From: Corallococcus soli
GTDB taxonomy: Bacteria > Myxococcota > Myxococcia > Myxococcales > Myxococcaceae
Direction: 5' to 3'
DNA length: 64,000 nt
Assembly (NCBI RefSeq): GCF_014930455.1
Contig: NZ_JAAIYO010000009.1
Span: 277,941 to 341,940 of the forward strand
The stretch's first letter is position 1. Every line of letters starts with the position of its first letter. A model generated the notes under the pieces. It did no database searches, was not told the DNA's origin, and saw only the letters and a program-made list of their open reading frames with translations. Position numbers and translations under genes: made by a program. Of this stretch, positions 1-9,077 are shown piece by piece.

Positions 1-644
1 GCGATGCGCCGCGCCGTCGCCCGCGCCTCCGTGAGCAGGGCCTCGGGCGTGGGGAAGACCTCATTGACCAGGCCCATGCGCAGCGCGCGCGCCGCGTCCA
101 CGTCGCCGCCGGTGTAGGCCAGCTCGCGCGTGTTCCCTTCGCCGATGATGCGCGGCAGCCGCTGGAGCGCGCCCAGGTCCGCGACGATGCCGACCTTCAC
201 CTCGCGCAGGGAGAACTTCGCGTCCTGCGAGCAGTACCGGAAGTCACACGCGGCGATGAGGTCCATGCCCCCACCGATGCACCAGCCATGCACCGCGGCG
301 ATGACGGGCTTCTTGCACCGCGCCACCCCTTCCGTGGCCTGCTGCATCTCACCAATCAGCTTGAGCAGCTGACTGCGCTCCAGCGCCAGGTTGCCCTCGG
401 CGGTGAGCAGCGGCCCCAGGGACTCCATCATCCCCATCAGGTCCAGGCCATAGGTGAAGTTGTTGCCCTCGCCGCGCACCAACATCACGCGCACGGAGTC
501 GTCGGCGTCCAGCAAGCGGAGCGCCTCGGGCATCTCCCGCCAGAAGTCGGGACCCATGGCGTTGCCCTTGCCCGGGCCGGTGAGCACCAGCTCGGCGACG
601 CCCTCGCCCCTCTCGATGCGCAATGACTTGTACGTGTCGCCCAT
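1..644 (-). CDS. Crotonase/enoyl-CoA hydratase family protein, 3' end cut by window edge
   Basis: The first 214 residues are present and the gene runs off the left edge. It begins MGDTYKSLRIERGEG at an ATG whose complement is at 642-644. The crotonase fold is recognisable from the NNFTYGLDL segment, which forms part of the acyl-CoA binding loop, and from the oxyanion-hole stretch HGWCIGGGMDLIAACD. These are followed by SLREVKVGIVADLGALQRLP, where the Glu and Asp positions resemble dienoyl-CoA isomerase (ECH1-like) members more than classical hydratases. The family acts on acyl-CoA thioesters in the cytosol, usually in fatty-acid degradation. The exact substrate cannot be read from the sequence. 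Upstream, 645-971 is non-coding and divergent from the OTU gene. Confidence 0.88.
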   Translation of the reverse strand, partial: MGDTYKSLRIERGEGVAELVLTGPGKGNAMGPDFWREMPEALRLLDADDSVRVMLVRGEGNNFTYGLDLMGMMESLGPLLTAEGNLALERSQLLKLIGEMQQATEGVARCKKPVIAAVHGWCIGGGMDLIAACDFRYCSQDAKFSLREVKVGIVADLGALQRLPRIIGEGNTRELAYTGGDVDAARALRMGLVNEVFPTPEALLTEARATARRI

Positions 645-971
645 CCAGTCCCTCCCAGGGAATGTCAGCGGGCCGCACTTGAGCAGATGCGGCGCGGCGG
701 CGTCCACGAACGTACCGTGGACGCCGCGCACCCCACTCCGCCACGCGCCTGCCCGCAACCAGACGTGCCCGGTCCTTCAGGGGGGCCTCCCTCTGGGCTA
801 AACGACGGAGCACGATTTTCGATCAGCCTGGAGGGCAGGCGGGCGCCAGCAGCGCGGGAGCTGCTGTGCGCCACATCCACCGTGCTGCGCACCGTCACCG
901 CGCGACGCGCAGCCTGGGCCCCATCGAGAATCGCGAGCGGTCGTTTAGCATGCGCCCGCCTGGAGGAAGCC
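645..971. other. Intergenic region between divergent genes
   Basis: This 327-bp stretch must hold the promoters of the crotonase (minus) and the OTU-domain gene (plus). A plus-strand frame is open from 687 into the OTU gene. However, its translation is proline/arginine-rich and unlike a domain, and a strong GGAGGA ribosome site sits just before the ATG at 972, so I treat the upstream part as non-coding. No convincing sigma-70 or sigma-54 promoter was seen. Confidence 0.5.
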
Positions 972-3092
972 ATGCCCAAGACAGGGTACGACAGTGACAC
1001 CGAGTCCGACTCGGACAACTCGGATGATGAGGACGAGTCATCAGCCCGCCCGGGCGGTCGGCAGCCGGGCCGGGCCTTTCGTGGGTTCGACGGGCTTGAG
1101 CCCGTGGTCCTCGCCGATCGCGTCAAGGAGCACCTCAAGAGGTCCACCGAGGCGGACAAGTACAAGCAGGACGAGGTCGCCCAGATCCTCAACACCCGCA
1201 TCTACTACTCGAAGCGCCAGTGGTCCCCCCAGGCAGAGAGGGACTTCAAGCGCGCCGACGCGGCCTTCCGCGAGGGCGACCTCCAGACGCTCCAGAAGCT
1301 GAAGACCCGCTTCTGCATCGCCCACTACCGGGGCGTGACCTACGGCCGCAACAACTTCTCGGCCATCGCCCGCCGCAACCACCGGCAGGACGTCGAGGCC
1401 GGCGTCCGCCCCATCTACAGCGTGTCCGTCCTGGAATCATTGGGCGTGGATGTCAGCGACTACAACTCCGGCCTCTACGACGACACGCCCGTGCTGATGG
1501 AGGCGCTCCAGGAGCGCGCGAACCTGCTCAAGGAGATCCTCCTCGCCAAGCGCGCCGCGCTCAAGGACGGCTTCAAGTACGGCAGCATCACGTTCGACAG
1601 CTACGCGGACGCCCTGCAGCACATCTACACCAACAACTACAAACACACCTTCAGCTCCATCAAGGTCGCCCTGGCCTCGAAACAGGGGCTGCTCAAGGAC
1701 CGGACGAAGCTCGAACACCTCAAGAAGAAGCCCCCGGAAATCCAAAGGAAGACCAGGTTCTCGGCACGGTACGGGATGCAGAACCTCCCCCGTGACTGGG
1801 AGGCGTACGAAGGGCTGTTCAACGGCGCCAACCCCTTCGTCTCCACGGGAGACACGCCACGACATGCGCTCAAGTACGCATTGGGCATGAAGTTCTACGG
1901 CGATCTGGTCAAGCACCGGCTCTTCCCGGGCTGGTCGGCGGAGACCGGACGCGTCAAGAAGCCCTACTCCGGCAAGGTCTACATCCTCCTGCACAGCCTC
2001 AACGAGTTCATCGAAGACGCGCCGCTGCACGTGCCGACCCTCAACACCCAGGGCCGTATTCGCGTGGCGGATGAGATCGTCGAGGAGCGCGAGGCGACCT
2101 TCCCGTCCTTCATCCCCAGGAAGCGCGTGGTCTGGGAGCACGTGACCAAGTTCCCCTCCTTCGACGGGTACACCGACCAGCACCTGGAGAAATACGGCCT
2201 CACCGAGGAGGACTTCGAACAGTACAAGGCAGCGCTGTTCACGAGCCCCAACCGGACCGAGTCCACGCACAAGTCGCAGATCCAGGAGAGCCGCGCCATC
2301 GAGGCCTGGCTGGTCAACTTCCACGAGGTGAGGTTGATCGAGATCGCCCGGCGCATCGCCGAGAGCCGGGGGATGATCCTCGTCTACCAGGGTGCGGATG
2401 GCGGGCTGAGCAGGGAGCTCGCGTCAGTCCGCCGCGATGCCGACGTCGACAATCGGCTGTGGCAGCGCGAGCCCAATCACCAGTTCCAGGGCCACGACTA
2501 CTCGTTCGCGTACGGCTCCGAGCTCCAGCGGCTCCTCACCCTGATGCAGGAGAAGGGCGCGTCGCTCGCGGACGAGTTCGAGTTCAACCAGACGCTGTCC
2601 ACCCGGTTCACGCGGCACCCCGTGCTCGGGGATGGCAACTGCCTGTTCCGCGCGCTCGCGGATGCCGCCAACCGGCTGGCCATCCCCAGCGGCCCCCTCA
2701 ACCACTTGAGCGCACGCGCGCACGTCTACGTGTCCTACCTGCAGACCCCTTCGCTGGTGCAGGCGTGCAACATCAACAGCGCCTACCTGCTCAACATGCG
2801 GCAGGCGGCCACTGACGCGGCTGACCTCTCGCGCTGGGGCTCCGAGCACGAAATCATGGCGTTCGCGGTCTACTACCGCCTGCGCATCTGCGTCTTCCTG
2901 GGCGAGCGGCCCTCCCAGGATCTGCAATACCAGGTCGGCAACGTGGTCGACGTGCAGGTCTCCCGCGACGAGCGGTGCGTGTGGTTCACCCCCACCGCCC
3001 ATGGCCATGCCGGCACGCTCTACCTGCTGCACGAGCACGGCAACCACTTCACCCCTCTGGCTCCACGCCCAGGGGCGCCCCCCCTGGGCTAG
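972..3092 (+). CDS. OTU-family cysteine protease with ADP-ribosyltransferase-like region
   Basis: This is a 706-residue protein. The ATG at 972 was chosen because GGAGGA lies six bases upstream. Residues 8-25 form an acidic Asp/Ser/Glu tract. The C-terminal part (about 545-695) is an OTU peptidase: nucleophile motif DGNCLFRA at 554-561 (Cys557), a WGSEHEIMAFA helix at 622-632, and the histidine in HGNHFTPL (His692). In eukaryotes OTU enzymes cleave ubiquitin chains; bacterial members are mostly effectors or undefined. Residues 285-395 contain FVSTGDTP (Ser291-Thr292) and EEREATF (Glu372-x-Glu374), resembling the S-T-S and E-x-E motifs of R-S-E ADP-ribosyltransferases; this second assignment is inference. 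There is no signal peptide. The next gene follows 25 bp later on the same strand and is probably co-transcribed. Confidence 0.85.
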   Translation: MPKTGYDSDTESDSDNSDDEDESSARPGGRQPGRAFRGFDGLEPVVLADRVKEHLKRSTEADKYKQDEVAQILNTRIYYSKRQWSPQAERDFKRADAAFREGDLQTLQKLKTRFCIAHYRGVTYGRNNFSAIARRNHRQDVEAGVRPIYSVSVLESLGVDVSDYNSGLYDDTPVLMEALQERANLLKEILLAKRAALKDGFKYGSITFDSYADALQHIYTNNYKHTFSSIKVALASKQGLLKDRTKLEHLKKKPPEIQRKTRFSARYGMQNLPRDWEAYEGLFNGANPFVSTGDTPRHALKYALGMKFYGDLVKHRLFPGWSAETGRVKKPYSGKVYILLHSLNEFIEDAPLHVPTLNTQGRIRVADEIVEEREATFPSFIPRKRVVWEHVTKFPSFDGYTDQHLEKYGLTEEDFEQYKAALFTSPNRTESTHKSQIQESRAIEAWLVNFHEVRLIEIARRIAESRGMILVYQGADGGLSRELASVRRDADVDNRLWQREPNHQFQGHDYSFAYGSELQRLLTLMQEKGASLADEFEFNQTLSTRFTRHPVLGDGNCLFRALADAANRLAIPSGPLNHLSARAHVYVSYLQTPSLVQACNINSAYLLNMRQAATDAADLSRWGSEHEIMAFAVYYRLRICVFLGERPSQDLQYQVGNVVDVQVSRDERCVWFTPTAHGHAGTLYLLHEHGNHFTPLAPRPGAPPLG

Positions 3093-3117
3093 AATCAACA
3101 CCCTTCTGGAGGTCGTC

Positions 3118-4713
3118 ATGCCCGCGGGCAAGAAGCAGTTCGTGTTCCAGGTGATGTGGAACTGGTACGTGGAGATCCGCGAGCGGCACACCCGCCACGG
3201 GCGGCTGGACGGCGCGGACCTCCAGAACCTGGTCTACGTGCGGGAGTGGGCGGAGGAGGAGGACATGCAGAGCATCCTGCCGCGCATCGCGGAGATGCTC
3301 GAGCCGGCCGAGAGCGCCGCCCGCACCATCCAGAGGGCGTTCCGCCAATCCCAGGCCCGGGCCCAGCAGGCCCGGCTCGAAACCGAGCGCAGGCAGGAGC
3401 AGGCCGAGCGCGAGCGGCGCAACACGTCCGCCCTGGTGCCCTCCTCGTGGCAGGGACTCGGCGGCCCGGTGCTCAAGGCCTTCGAGGAGTCGGGCCCGGT
3501 CCTCACCAACGTGCACACCATCGTCCGGCTCCTGGACGTCCGCGGCAAGGGCCAGCACGAAGACTGCTACTTCAGCATCTTCGAGGAGGTGCCCCCGACA
3601 GACGGGGAGGACGAGCCCTGGGTCCGCATCTATATCGCCCAGGTCGACGTGGGCCCGGTCGACAACGACAAGGGCTTCCTGAAGTACAAGTTCTTCGGCC
3701 TGACCGAAGGCAAGCCCGTGCTCGCGACGGCGGGGACGAAGATTGGCGAATATGACGCCCCCCGCAAGGACGACAGCTCCGTCTTCGTGAACTTCGGGCG
3801 ACCCTTCCGGGCACTCAAGTTCTATGAAGACAAGCCCTACACGCAGGGCGACCTGAAGTGGAAGATCTCCTCCTGTCTGGTGCGGCGCTCGGTCCTGCTG
3901 GAGATCATGACGACGGCCGTCCTCGAACCCCATGGCAAGAAGCCCGAGGCCAAGGGCAAGGCACTCAACTCAGACTACGACCAGGATCCCAACCAGTTCG
4001 CCGTCACCAACGCCCAGGCGCTCATCATCCAGAAGAACATCAAGCCTGGCAGCCTGGTCAACGCCGAGGACATTGACGGGCTGCGGATCCAGTTCGGGTT
4101 GGGCAAGGAGTACTTCTGCTTCCTCTTCGAGAACGCCGACAACGGCCATAAGACGAGGTACGACAAGGGCGAGTACCGCTTCATGATCGAGTTCTACCGG
4201 TACAAGCTCGAGGCCCTGCACGCCCAGGTCCTGAAGCTGCTCCACATGTACAAGCAGGACAAGGCAGAGGAGCGCAAATCCTTCGGGTCGAAGAAGACCT
4301 CGCAGCTCCGTCTGGTTTCACGTTGCAGGGTGCTTCTCGCGGCCTTTGGATACCCCGGGCTCGTGCTGCGCGATCCCGGTGAAATCCGGCTGCTCTTCAA
4401 CCAGCTCTCCGTCTTCCTGTCCTATTACGGGCTGACGCAGATCATGCCCGCCATCTACGACCCCGTGGAGTACGAGGAGCGACGCAAGAAGGCCGCGCTC
4501 CACGAGGACAAGCAGAGGAAGCGCAAGGAGGCGAAGGACGCCTACTTCGCGCTCGTGGATGCCTGCCTGAACAACGCCTGGAATCTGATGACGGCCGCCG
4601 ATACCGGCATCGACAAGCTGAGCGAGTTCGAGCTCAGCAAGCTCCTCCAGGAGCTGCTCGAGGACGCCGTGGCGCGCTATGCACAGGTCCGCTTGAAGAC
4701 CCTGGGACAGTAA
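3118..4713 (+). CDS. Uncharacterised protein with an IQ-like motif
   Basis: This 531-residue protein is not recognised as a known family. The ATG at 3118 follows CTGGAGGTCGTC, which supplies a GGAGG ribosome site; an in-frame ATG at 3001 lies inside the preceding gene and is unlikely. Residues 68-81 read ARTIQRAFRQSQAR, matching the IQxxxRxxxxR pattern that binds calmodulin-like proteins in eukaryotes. The motif is followed by a charged helical stretch rich in Gln, Arg and Glu to about residue 103. The remainder is hydrophilic with no signal peptide or membrane segment, and another charged helix (EYEERRKKAALHEDKQRKRK) lies near the C-terminus. It probably forms a two-gene unit with the OTU/ART-like protein and may be its partner or chaperone; that role is inference from position only. 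Confidence 0.75.
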   Translation: MPAGKKQFVFQVMWNWYVEIRERHTRHGRLDGADLQNLVYVREWAEEEDMQSILPRIAEMLEPAESAARTIQRAFRQSQARAQQARLETERRQEQAERERRNTSALVPSSWQGLGGPVLKAFEESGPVLTNVHTIVRLLDVRGKGQHEDCYFSIFEEVPPTDGEDEPWVRIYIAQVDVGPVDNDKGFLKYKFFGLTEGKPVLATAGTKIGEYDAPRKDDSSVFVNFGRPFRALKFYEDKPYTQGDLKWKISSCLVRRSVLLEIMTTAVLEPHGKKPEAKGKALNSDYDQDPNQFAVTNAQALIIQKNIKPGSLVNAEDIDGLRIQFGLGKEYFCFLFENADNGHKTRYDKGEYRFMIEFYRYKLEALHAQVLKLLHMYKQDKAEERKSFGSKKTSQLRLVSRCRVLLAAFGYPGLVLRDPGEIRLLFNQLSVFLSYYGLTQIMPAIYDPVEYEERRKKAALHEDKQRKRKEAKDAYFALVDACLNNAWNLMTAADTGIDKLSEFELSKLLQELLEDAVARYAQVRLKTLGQ

Positions 4714-4728
4714 GCCCGGTTCCCAGGG
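4700..4728. terminator. Hairpin between convergent genes
   Basis: CCCTGGGA at 4700-4707 pairs perfectly with TCCCAGGG at 4721-4728. It spans the stop codon of the IQ-motif gene and lies just before the stop of the convergent DUF1624-like gene. There is no T tract, so it is only a candidate bidirectional terminator. Confidence 0.4.
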
Positions 4729-4732
4729 CTGT

Positions 4733-5938
4733 CTACAAGTAGCTCATCCACGCGCTGTTCGTTCGTGCCTTGAGATTCACGAACCAGCGGCACGCGAACC
4801 CCAGCGGCAACAACAGCACCGCGGCGAGCCCCCAGAGCGCCGCGATGTCGGGGACGCTGAAGAACGCTCCCTGGTTGGGTCCAAACGCCAGGAGCGCCAC
4901 GCTGTTGAGCCCGTGCAGCAGATAGAGATGGGCCAGATAGAAGAACAGCGGCGCCGCGCCAAAGGTCGTGAGCAGCGCCAGCCCCCGCGCGGGCATCCGC
5001 TCCAACAGCGCGAGCAGCAGCGCGCCCACCCCCAACGTCAGCAGCAGGAAGTCGAGCGACGGCGGGTACTTGGTGAGGTTCAGGAAGGAGATCACCGTCT
5101 TGAGCGGCGTGGCCCCCACCACCCAGGGCACGGGCTCTCCGTAGCCATTCAACAGACGCAGAGCCATGAAGAGCGTCAACGCGGACGCGCCGAGGAAACA
5201 CAGCCTGCGCCGACGCGTCCCCACGTCGACCGCGGACGAAAACCAGGGACCGATGACGTGGCCCAGGGCAATCACGCCAATCCACGGAGCCAGGGGATAG
5301 GACGTCCGCGCGCGCGCATCCCAGGGCAGCTCGATGAACCCCCTGTCGTGGAAAATCGCCCAGAGCGCGGAGCCGGGCTCCCCAGGCGCGAAGGAGATGG
5401 GGTCGAGCAGGTTGTGCCCGAAGACGATGGCAAACCCCACGGCGAGCAGCGCGGGCTTCGGCAGCCACAAGAGCCCGGCGAGGGCAATCATCGACCAGCC
5501 AATCGCCCAGATGACCTGGAGGAAGTAGGTGGAGGGCGCCAACGAGAACGTCCAGGCGAAGTTGACCAGCGTCAGCTCCAACAGGACGAGGAACGCCCCC
5601 CGCTTCAACAGGAACGCGGAGGCCGCGCGCTTCCCGCCCCGCCGCTGGCCGTAGAGCCACGCCGACAGCCCCGTCAGCGCGACGAACACCGGCGCGCACA
5701 GGTGCGCCGCGAGCCGCGTGAAGAAGAGGCCTGGGGGCGTGGTGGCCAGGTTCACCGGGTCGCTCACCTGCGCGTGCATGTAGAAGAACTCACGCGCGTG
5801 GTCCACGAGCATGAGCAGCATGACGAAGCCGCGCAGGGCATCGATGGCGACGATGCGCCCCGCGCTAGCCTGCCTCCTGGCCTGCCCCCCAGTCGACGAA
5901 TCGGCCCCCTGGGGTATGGGGAGCGAGCCTGCGGGCAC
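4733..5938 (-). CDS. DUF1624 / heparan-alpha-glucosaminide N-acetyltransferase-like membrane protein
   Basis: This multi-pass membrane protein of about 401 residues starts its core with RIVAIDALRGFVMLLMLVDHAREF. That is the typical opening of DUF1624/HGSNAT-like membrane acyltransferases (D-x-LRG in the first helix and a conserved His). About ten hydrophobic segments follow, with FFYLAHLYLLHGLN near the C-terminus. I prefer the GTG at 5938: AGGAG lies seven bases upstream and the translation before it is low-complexity Arg/Cys-rich sequence. The open frame extends to 6055 as an alternative. The family is thought to transfer acetyl groups across membranes to sugars; the substrate here is unknown. 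Confidence 0.8.
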   Translation of the reverse strand: MPAGSLPIPQGADSSTGGQARRQASAGRIVAIDALRGFVMLLMLVDHAREFFYMHAQVSDPVNLATTPPGLFFTRLAAHLCAPVFVALTGLSAWLYGQRRGGKRAASAFLLKRGAFLVLLELTLVNFAWTFSLAPSTYFLQVIWAIGWSMIALAGLLWLPKPALLAVGFAIVFGHNLLDPISFAPGEPGSALWAIFHDRGFIELPWDARARTSYPLAPWIGVIALGHVIGPWFSSAVDVGTRRRRLCFLGASALTLFMALRLLNGYGEPVPWVVGATPLKTVISFLNLTKYPPSLDFLLLTLGVGALLLALLERMPARGLALLTTFGAAPLFFYLAHLYLLHGLNSVALLAFGPNQGAFFSVPDIAALWGLAAVLLLPLGFACRWFVNLKARTNSAWMSYL

Positions 5939-6436
5939 CTGGAATCTCCTTCTCCACCGCGCCGTGGAGGTACAGCGCGGGGAGCAACAACGCCCTCCGC
6001 GCAGTGTTCCCATGGCGCCGAAGATTCCAGCGAGCCGGTCGTGCCACATGCCCACCAGCGTCCTCAGCGCCAGGAGGTGGTCCGTGGAACTGGAGAAGGA
6101 ATTGGAGCAGTTCAGACAGGGCGGCGGAGTGGTTCGCTACCGTTCCCTGGGCGTGAGCCGGTTCCGTGGCCCTCCCCCCGTACTTTGTGTGGATTCACTG
6201 CAAGGAGGTCTGGGTGAATGAGGAGCGCGGTCCCTCGCTTCGGTCCCGCTGCTGCTCGGCGAGCAGCCCGCCCCCGTGCACGCACCGTTCCGGGTGAGCC
6301 ACCTGGACGAGGCTCCCCGACGACTCCGTTTCTGGCGTGCCCACTCCAAATCCAGGCTCCACGCCAGGTGCGGGAGAGCCACCGGACCCGGGCAAGCCCA
6401 TCACCAGCCATGTCGGCACCGAGCCAATGACGGGGC
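5939..6436. other. Intergenic region, no supported gene
   Basis: This 498-bp stretch lies between the start of the DUF1624-like gene and the stop of the Kelch gene, both on the minus strand. It contains several short overlapping open frames on both strands, but none has a recognisable domain or a good ribosome site. It presumably carries the promoter of the DUF1624-like gene and the terminator of the Kelch gene. Confidence 0.4.
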
Positions 6437-8650
6437 TCAGGGTGAGTACAGCTCCGCTGTCCCGTTGGCGCCGGTGCCCCCCGCGACGAGGACCCTGCCG
6501 TTGAACAGCAGCGTCGCCGTGTGGTCATAGCGAGGTCTGGTCATGGAGCAGGCGGCACTCCAGGTCCCCGAGAACGGATTGTATACCTCCGCCGACGCGA
6601 GGGCCCCGCGCTCGTTCACACCGCCGACGACGAGCACCCCGCCGTTGAGCAGCGGCGTCGCCTGGTGACTGGAGCGTGGGCCGGCCATGGAGCCCGTCGC
6701 GCTCCAGGTGCCGGCGCGATGGTCATACGTCTCCGAGGTCTCGAGGTAGCGGTCCCCGGACCATCCGCCAGCGGCAAGGACCCTGCCGTTGAACAGCAGC
6801 GTCATCGTGTGGACGATGCGAGGTCCGGCCATGGAGCCGGTGACACGCCAGGTGCCCGTGGCCGGGTTGTACACCTCCGCCGTCGCGAGGGGGCCACTGG
6901 TGAGGTTGTATCCCCCCGCGACGAGCACCCTGCCGTTGGGCAACAGCGTCGCCGCGTGTTGGGCGCGGGCTGAAGCCATGGAGCCCGTCGTGCACCAGGT
7001 GCCCGTGGCCGGATCGTACACCTCGGCGGTCGCGACAGGAGCACCGCTGGCGTCCTGTCCGCCCAGGACGAGGACCTTCCCGTTCGGCAGCAGTACCGCC
7101 CTGTGACTCCAACGCGGTGCGGTCAGCGGGCCGGTCCTGCGCCAGGTGCCCGAGGCCGGGTCATAGACCTCCGCCGTCCTGAGAAACTCGGTGTTGCTGA
7201 TGCCCCCCGCGACGAGCACCCTGCCGTTGGGCAACAGCGTTGCCGTGTGGCGATAGCGGGGCCCGGCCATGGCACCGGTTGCGCGCCAGGAGCCCGAGGC
7301 CCGGTCGTACAGCTCCGCCGTCGCGAAGCCAGCAAGGTTCTCATCGGCGCCCCCCGCGACGAGGACCTTGCCATTGGGCAACAACGTCGCCGTGTGCTCA
7401 CGGCGAGGCTCGCTCATGGAGCCCGTCGCCGTCCAGGTGCCCCGCAGCGGGCCATAGGCCTCCGCGGTCGAGAGGATGCCTCCTCCCGAGTTGTGTCCCC
7501 CTGAGACGAGGACCCTGCCGTCGGGCAACGCCGTGGCCTCAGCCGCGACACGGGGCTCGGGCATGGAACCCGTCGCACTCCAGAGCCCCGAGGCCGGCTC
7601 GTACACTTCAGCCTCCGCGAGTTCTTGGGTCCCCGACCATCCCCCGGCGACGAGGACCCTCCCGTCAGGCAGCAGCGCCGCCACATGCTGGCCTCGAGCC
7701 GAAGCCATGGAGCCTGTCGTACTCCAGGTGCCCGTGGCCGGGGTGTACACCTCTGCCGTTGCGAGAGCGCCGAAATTGCTGAAGCTGAACCCTCCCGCGA
7801 CAAGGACGTTGCCGTCGGGCAGCAGGCTCGCCGTGTGCTCGCTGCGAACCTGCGCCATGGAGTCCGTCGTGCTCCAGGTTCCCGAGGCCGGGTCGTACAG
7901 TTCCGCGGATGAGAGGGAAGGGCCAGCATTGTACCCTCCCACGACCAGCACCCTGCCGTCGGGCAACCCCGTCGCCGTGTGCAATGCGCGAGCCGTGGCC
8001 AGGGAGCCCGTTGCGCTCCAGGTTCCTGAGGCCGGGTCGTACACCTCCGCCGTCGCCAAGGGGACACCGATCTCGTTCGCTCCCCCCGAGATGAGAACCC
8101 TTCCGTCGGGTAGCCGCGTCGCCTCATGCAAGTAGCGCGTTGTGGCCATGGAGCCTGTTGGGCTCCAGGTTCCTGAGGCCGGGTCGTACACCTCCGCCGT
8201 CGCCAGGGCGCCATCACTGTTGTTGCGCCCCCCCGCGATGAGGACCCTTCCGTCAGGCAGCAGCGTCGCAGTGGGAGCGAAGCGCGGCGCGGTCATGGCG
8301 CCCGCCGGACTCCAGGTTCGAGAGGCCGGGGCGTACACCTCCGCACTCGCAGTTTCGCCTCCCGCGACCAGGACCCGGCCGTTGAGCAGCAACGTCGCGG
8401 TGTGAAGAAAGCGAGGCGCCGCCATGGAGCCCGCCAGGCTCCATCCCCCACAGGTCCGTCCACCCGGCCTTGAACAGCCATGGAGCGTGCTGGAGAGGGA
8501 GGAGTCGGGAGCGCCGTCGGAGGGGAGAGCCTGCGGCGCGGAGTCCGCGAGCCGCGCCTCGTCCGACCCGGAGTCGGGAGGAGTGATGGTGCAGGCCGCC
8601 AGCAACGCTACCGCGAGCGCCAGCATCCATCGAGTGAATGCATTCATCAT
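6437..8650 (-). CDS. Kelch-repeat lipoprotein
   Basis: This protein has 737 residues. The first ATG of MMNAFTRWMLALAVALLAAC is at 8650, five bases after GGAGAG. The signal peptide ends in the lipobox LLAAC (Cys20), so a lipidated envelope or surface protein is expected. After a Ser/Asp-rich linker there are 14 tandem Kelch units of about 48-50 residues. Each carries PR...HTATLLPNGRVLVAGG followed by ATAEVYDPASGTW, and the last unit ends at the stop. Kelch units form beta-propeller blades, so 14 units suggest two seven-bladed propellers or a single larger ring. Such proteins usually bind glycans or other proteins. No enzymatic residues stand out. The gene stands alone, with a divergent neighbour at 9078. 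Confidence 0.92.
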   Translation of the reverse strand: MMNAFTRWMLALAVALLAACTITPPDSGSDEARLADSAPQALPSDGAPDSSLSSTLHGCSRPGGRTCGGWSLAGSMAAPRFLHTATLLLNGRVLVAGGETASAEVYAPASRTWSPAGAMTAPRFAPTATLLPDGRVLIAGGRNNSDGALATAEVYDPASGTWSPTGSMATTRYLHEATRLPDGRVLISGGANEIGVPLATAEVYDPASGTWSATGSLATARALHTATGLPDGRVLVVGGYNAGPSLSSAELYDPASGTWSTTDSMAQVRSEHTASLLPDGNVLVAGGFSFSNFGALATAEVYTPATGTWSTTGSMASARGQHVAALLPDGRVLVAGGWSGTQELAEAEVYEPASGLWSATGSMPEPRVAAEATALPDGRVLVSGGHNSGGGILSTAEAYGPLRGTWTATGSMSEPRREHTATLLPNGKVLVAGGADENLAGFATAELYDRASGSWRATGAMAGPRYRHTATLLPNGRVLVAGGISNTEFLRTAEVYDPASGTWRRTGPLTAPRWSHRAVLLPNGKVLVLGGQDASGAPVATAEVYDPATGTWCTTGSMASARAQHAATLLPNGRVLVAGGYNLTSGPLATAEVYNPATGTWRVTGSMAGPRIVHTMTLLFNGRVLAAGGWSGDRYLETSETYDHRAGTWSATGSMAGPRSSHQATPLLNGGVLVVGGVNERGALASAEVYNPFSGTWSAACSMTRPRYDHTATLLFNGRVLVAGGTGANGTAELYSP

Positions 8651-9077
8651 CAGGGCTCTCCGGAGATTCCCACTCCTCGCTGCGGAGGTGTGGCGGGATG
8701 AAGAACAACCCCGTGCGTCGAAGTCCCCCACGGATGCAGTCGCCGCAGCGGGCAGCGAGGGAACATTGGGTGCGGGCGGATGCGCGGCCATCACCCTGAA
8801 AGCTGCGATGCAGTTTCCTGCCGGACGAACACCCCAGCAACTCCGGGGGCTACGACGGACTCGACGCGAGGGAGCCCGAGTCAGCACTCATGAAGGGGCG
8901 CCAGAAGGGCTCACGCCGCGCGCATGCGGAATGCAGCATGAACTCGTAGCGCTCTTCCAGGCAGAGGCAGCCGAAAGAACAAGAGGCGAGCGCAAGTCAC
9001 CCTCCCTCCCCGAATTCCATCCACGGGGAGCCAGGCCCGATGGAGCGCCAGGGGCTCGTCGGTGTATCTCTCCAAGC
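8651..9077. other. Divergent intergenic region
   Basis: This 427-bp stretch lies between the divergent Kelch lipoprotein and DUF418 genes. Frames remain open on both strands because of high GC, but their translations are compositionally biased and carry no domain. It should contain two promoters; I could not place a consensus promoter in it. Confidence 0.4.

Noticed and set aside
6218..6430. Small gene of 70 codons upstream of the Kelch stop
   Set aside because: The upstream AGGAGG is too far and in poor register. The product is Pro/Arg-rich and without features.
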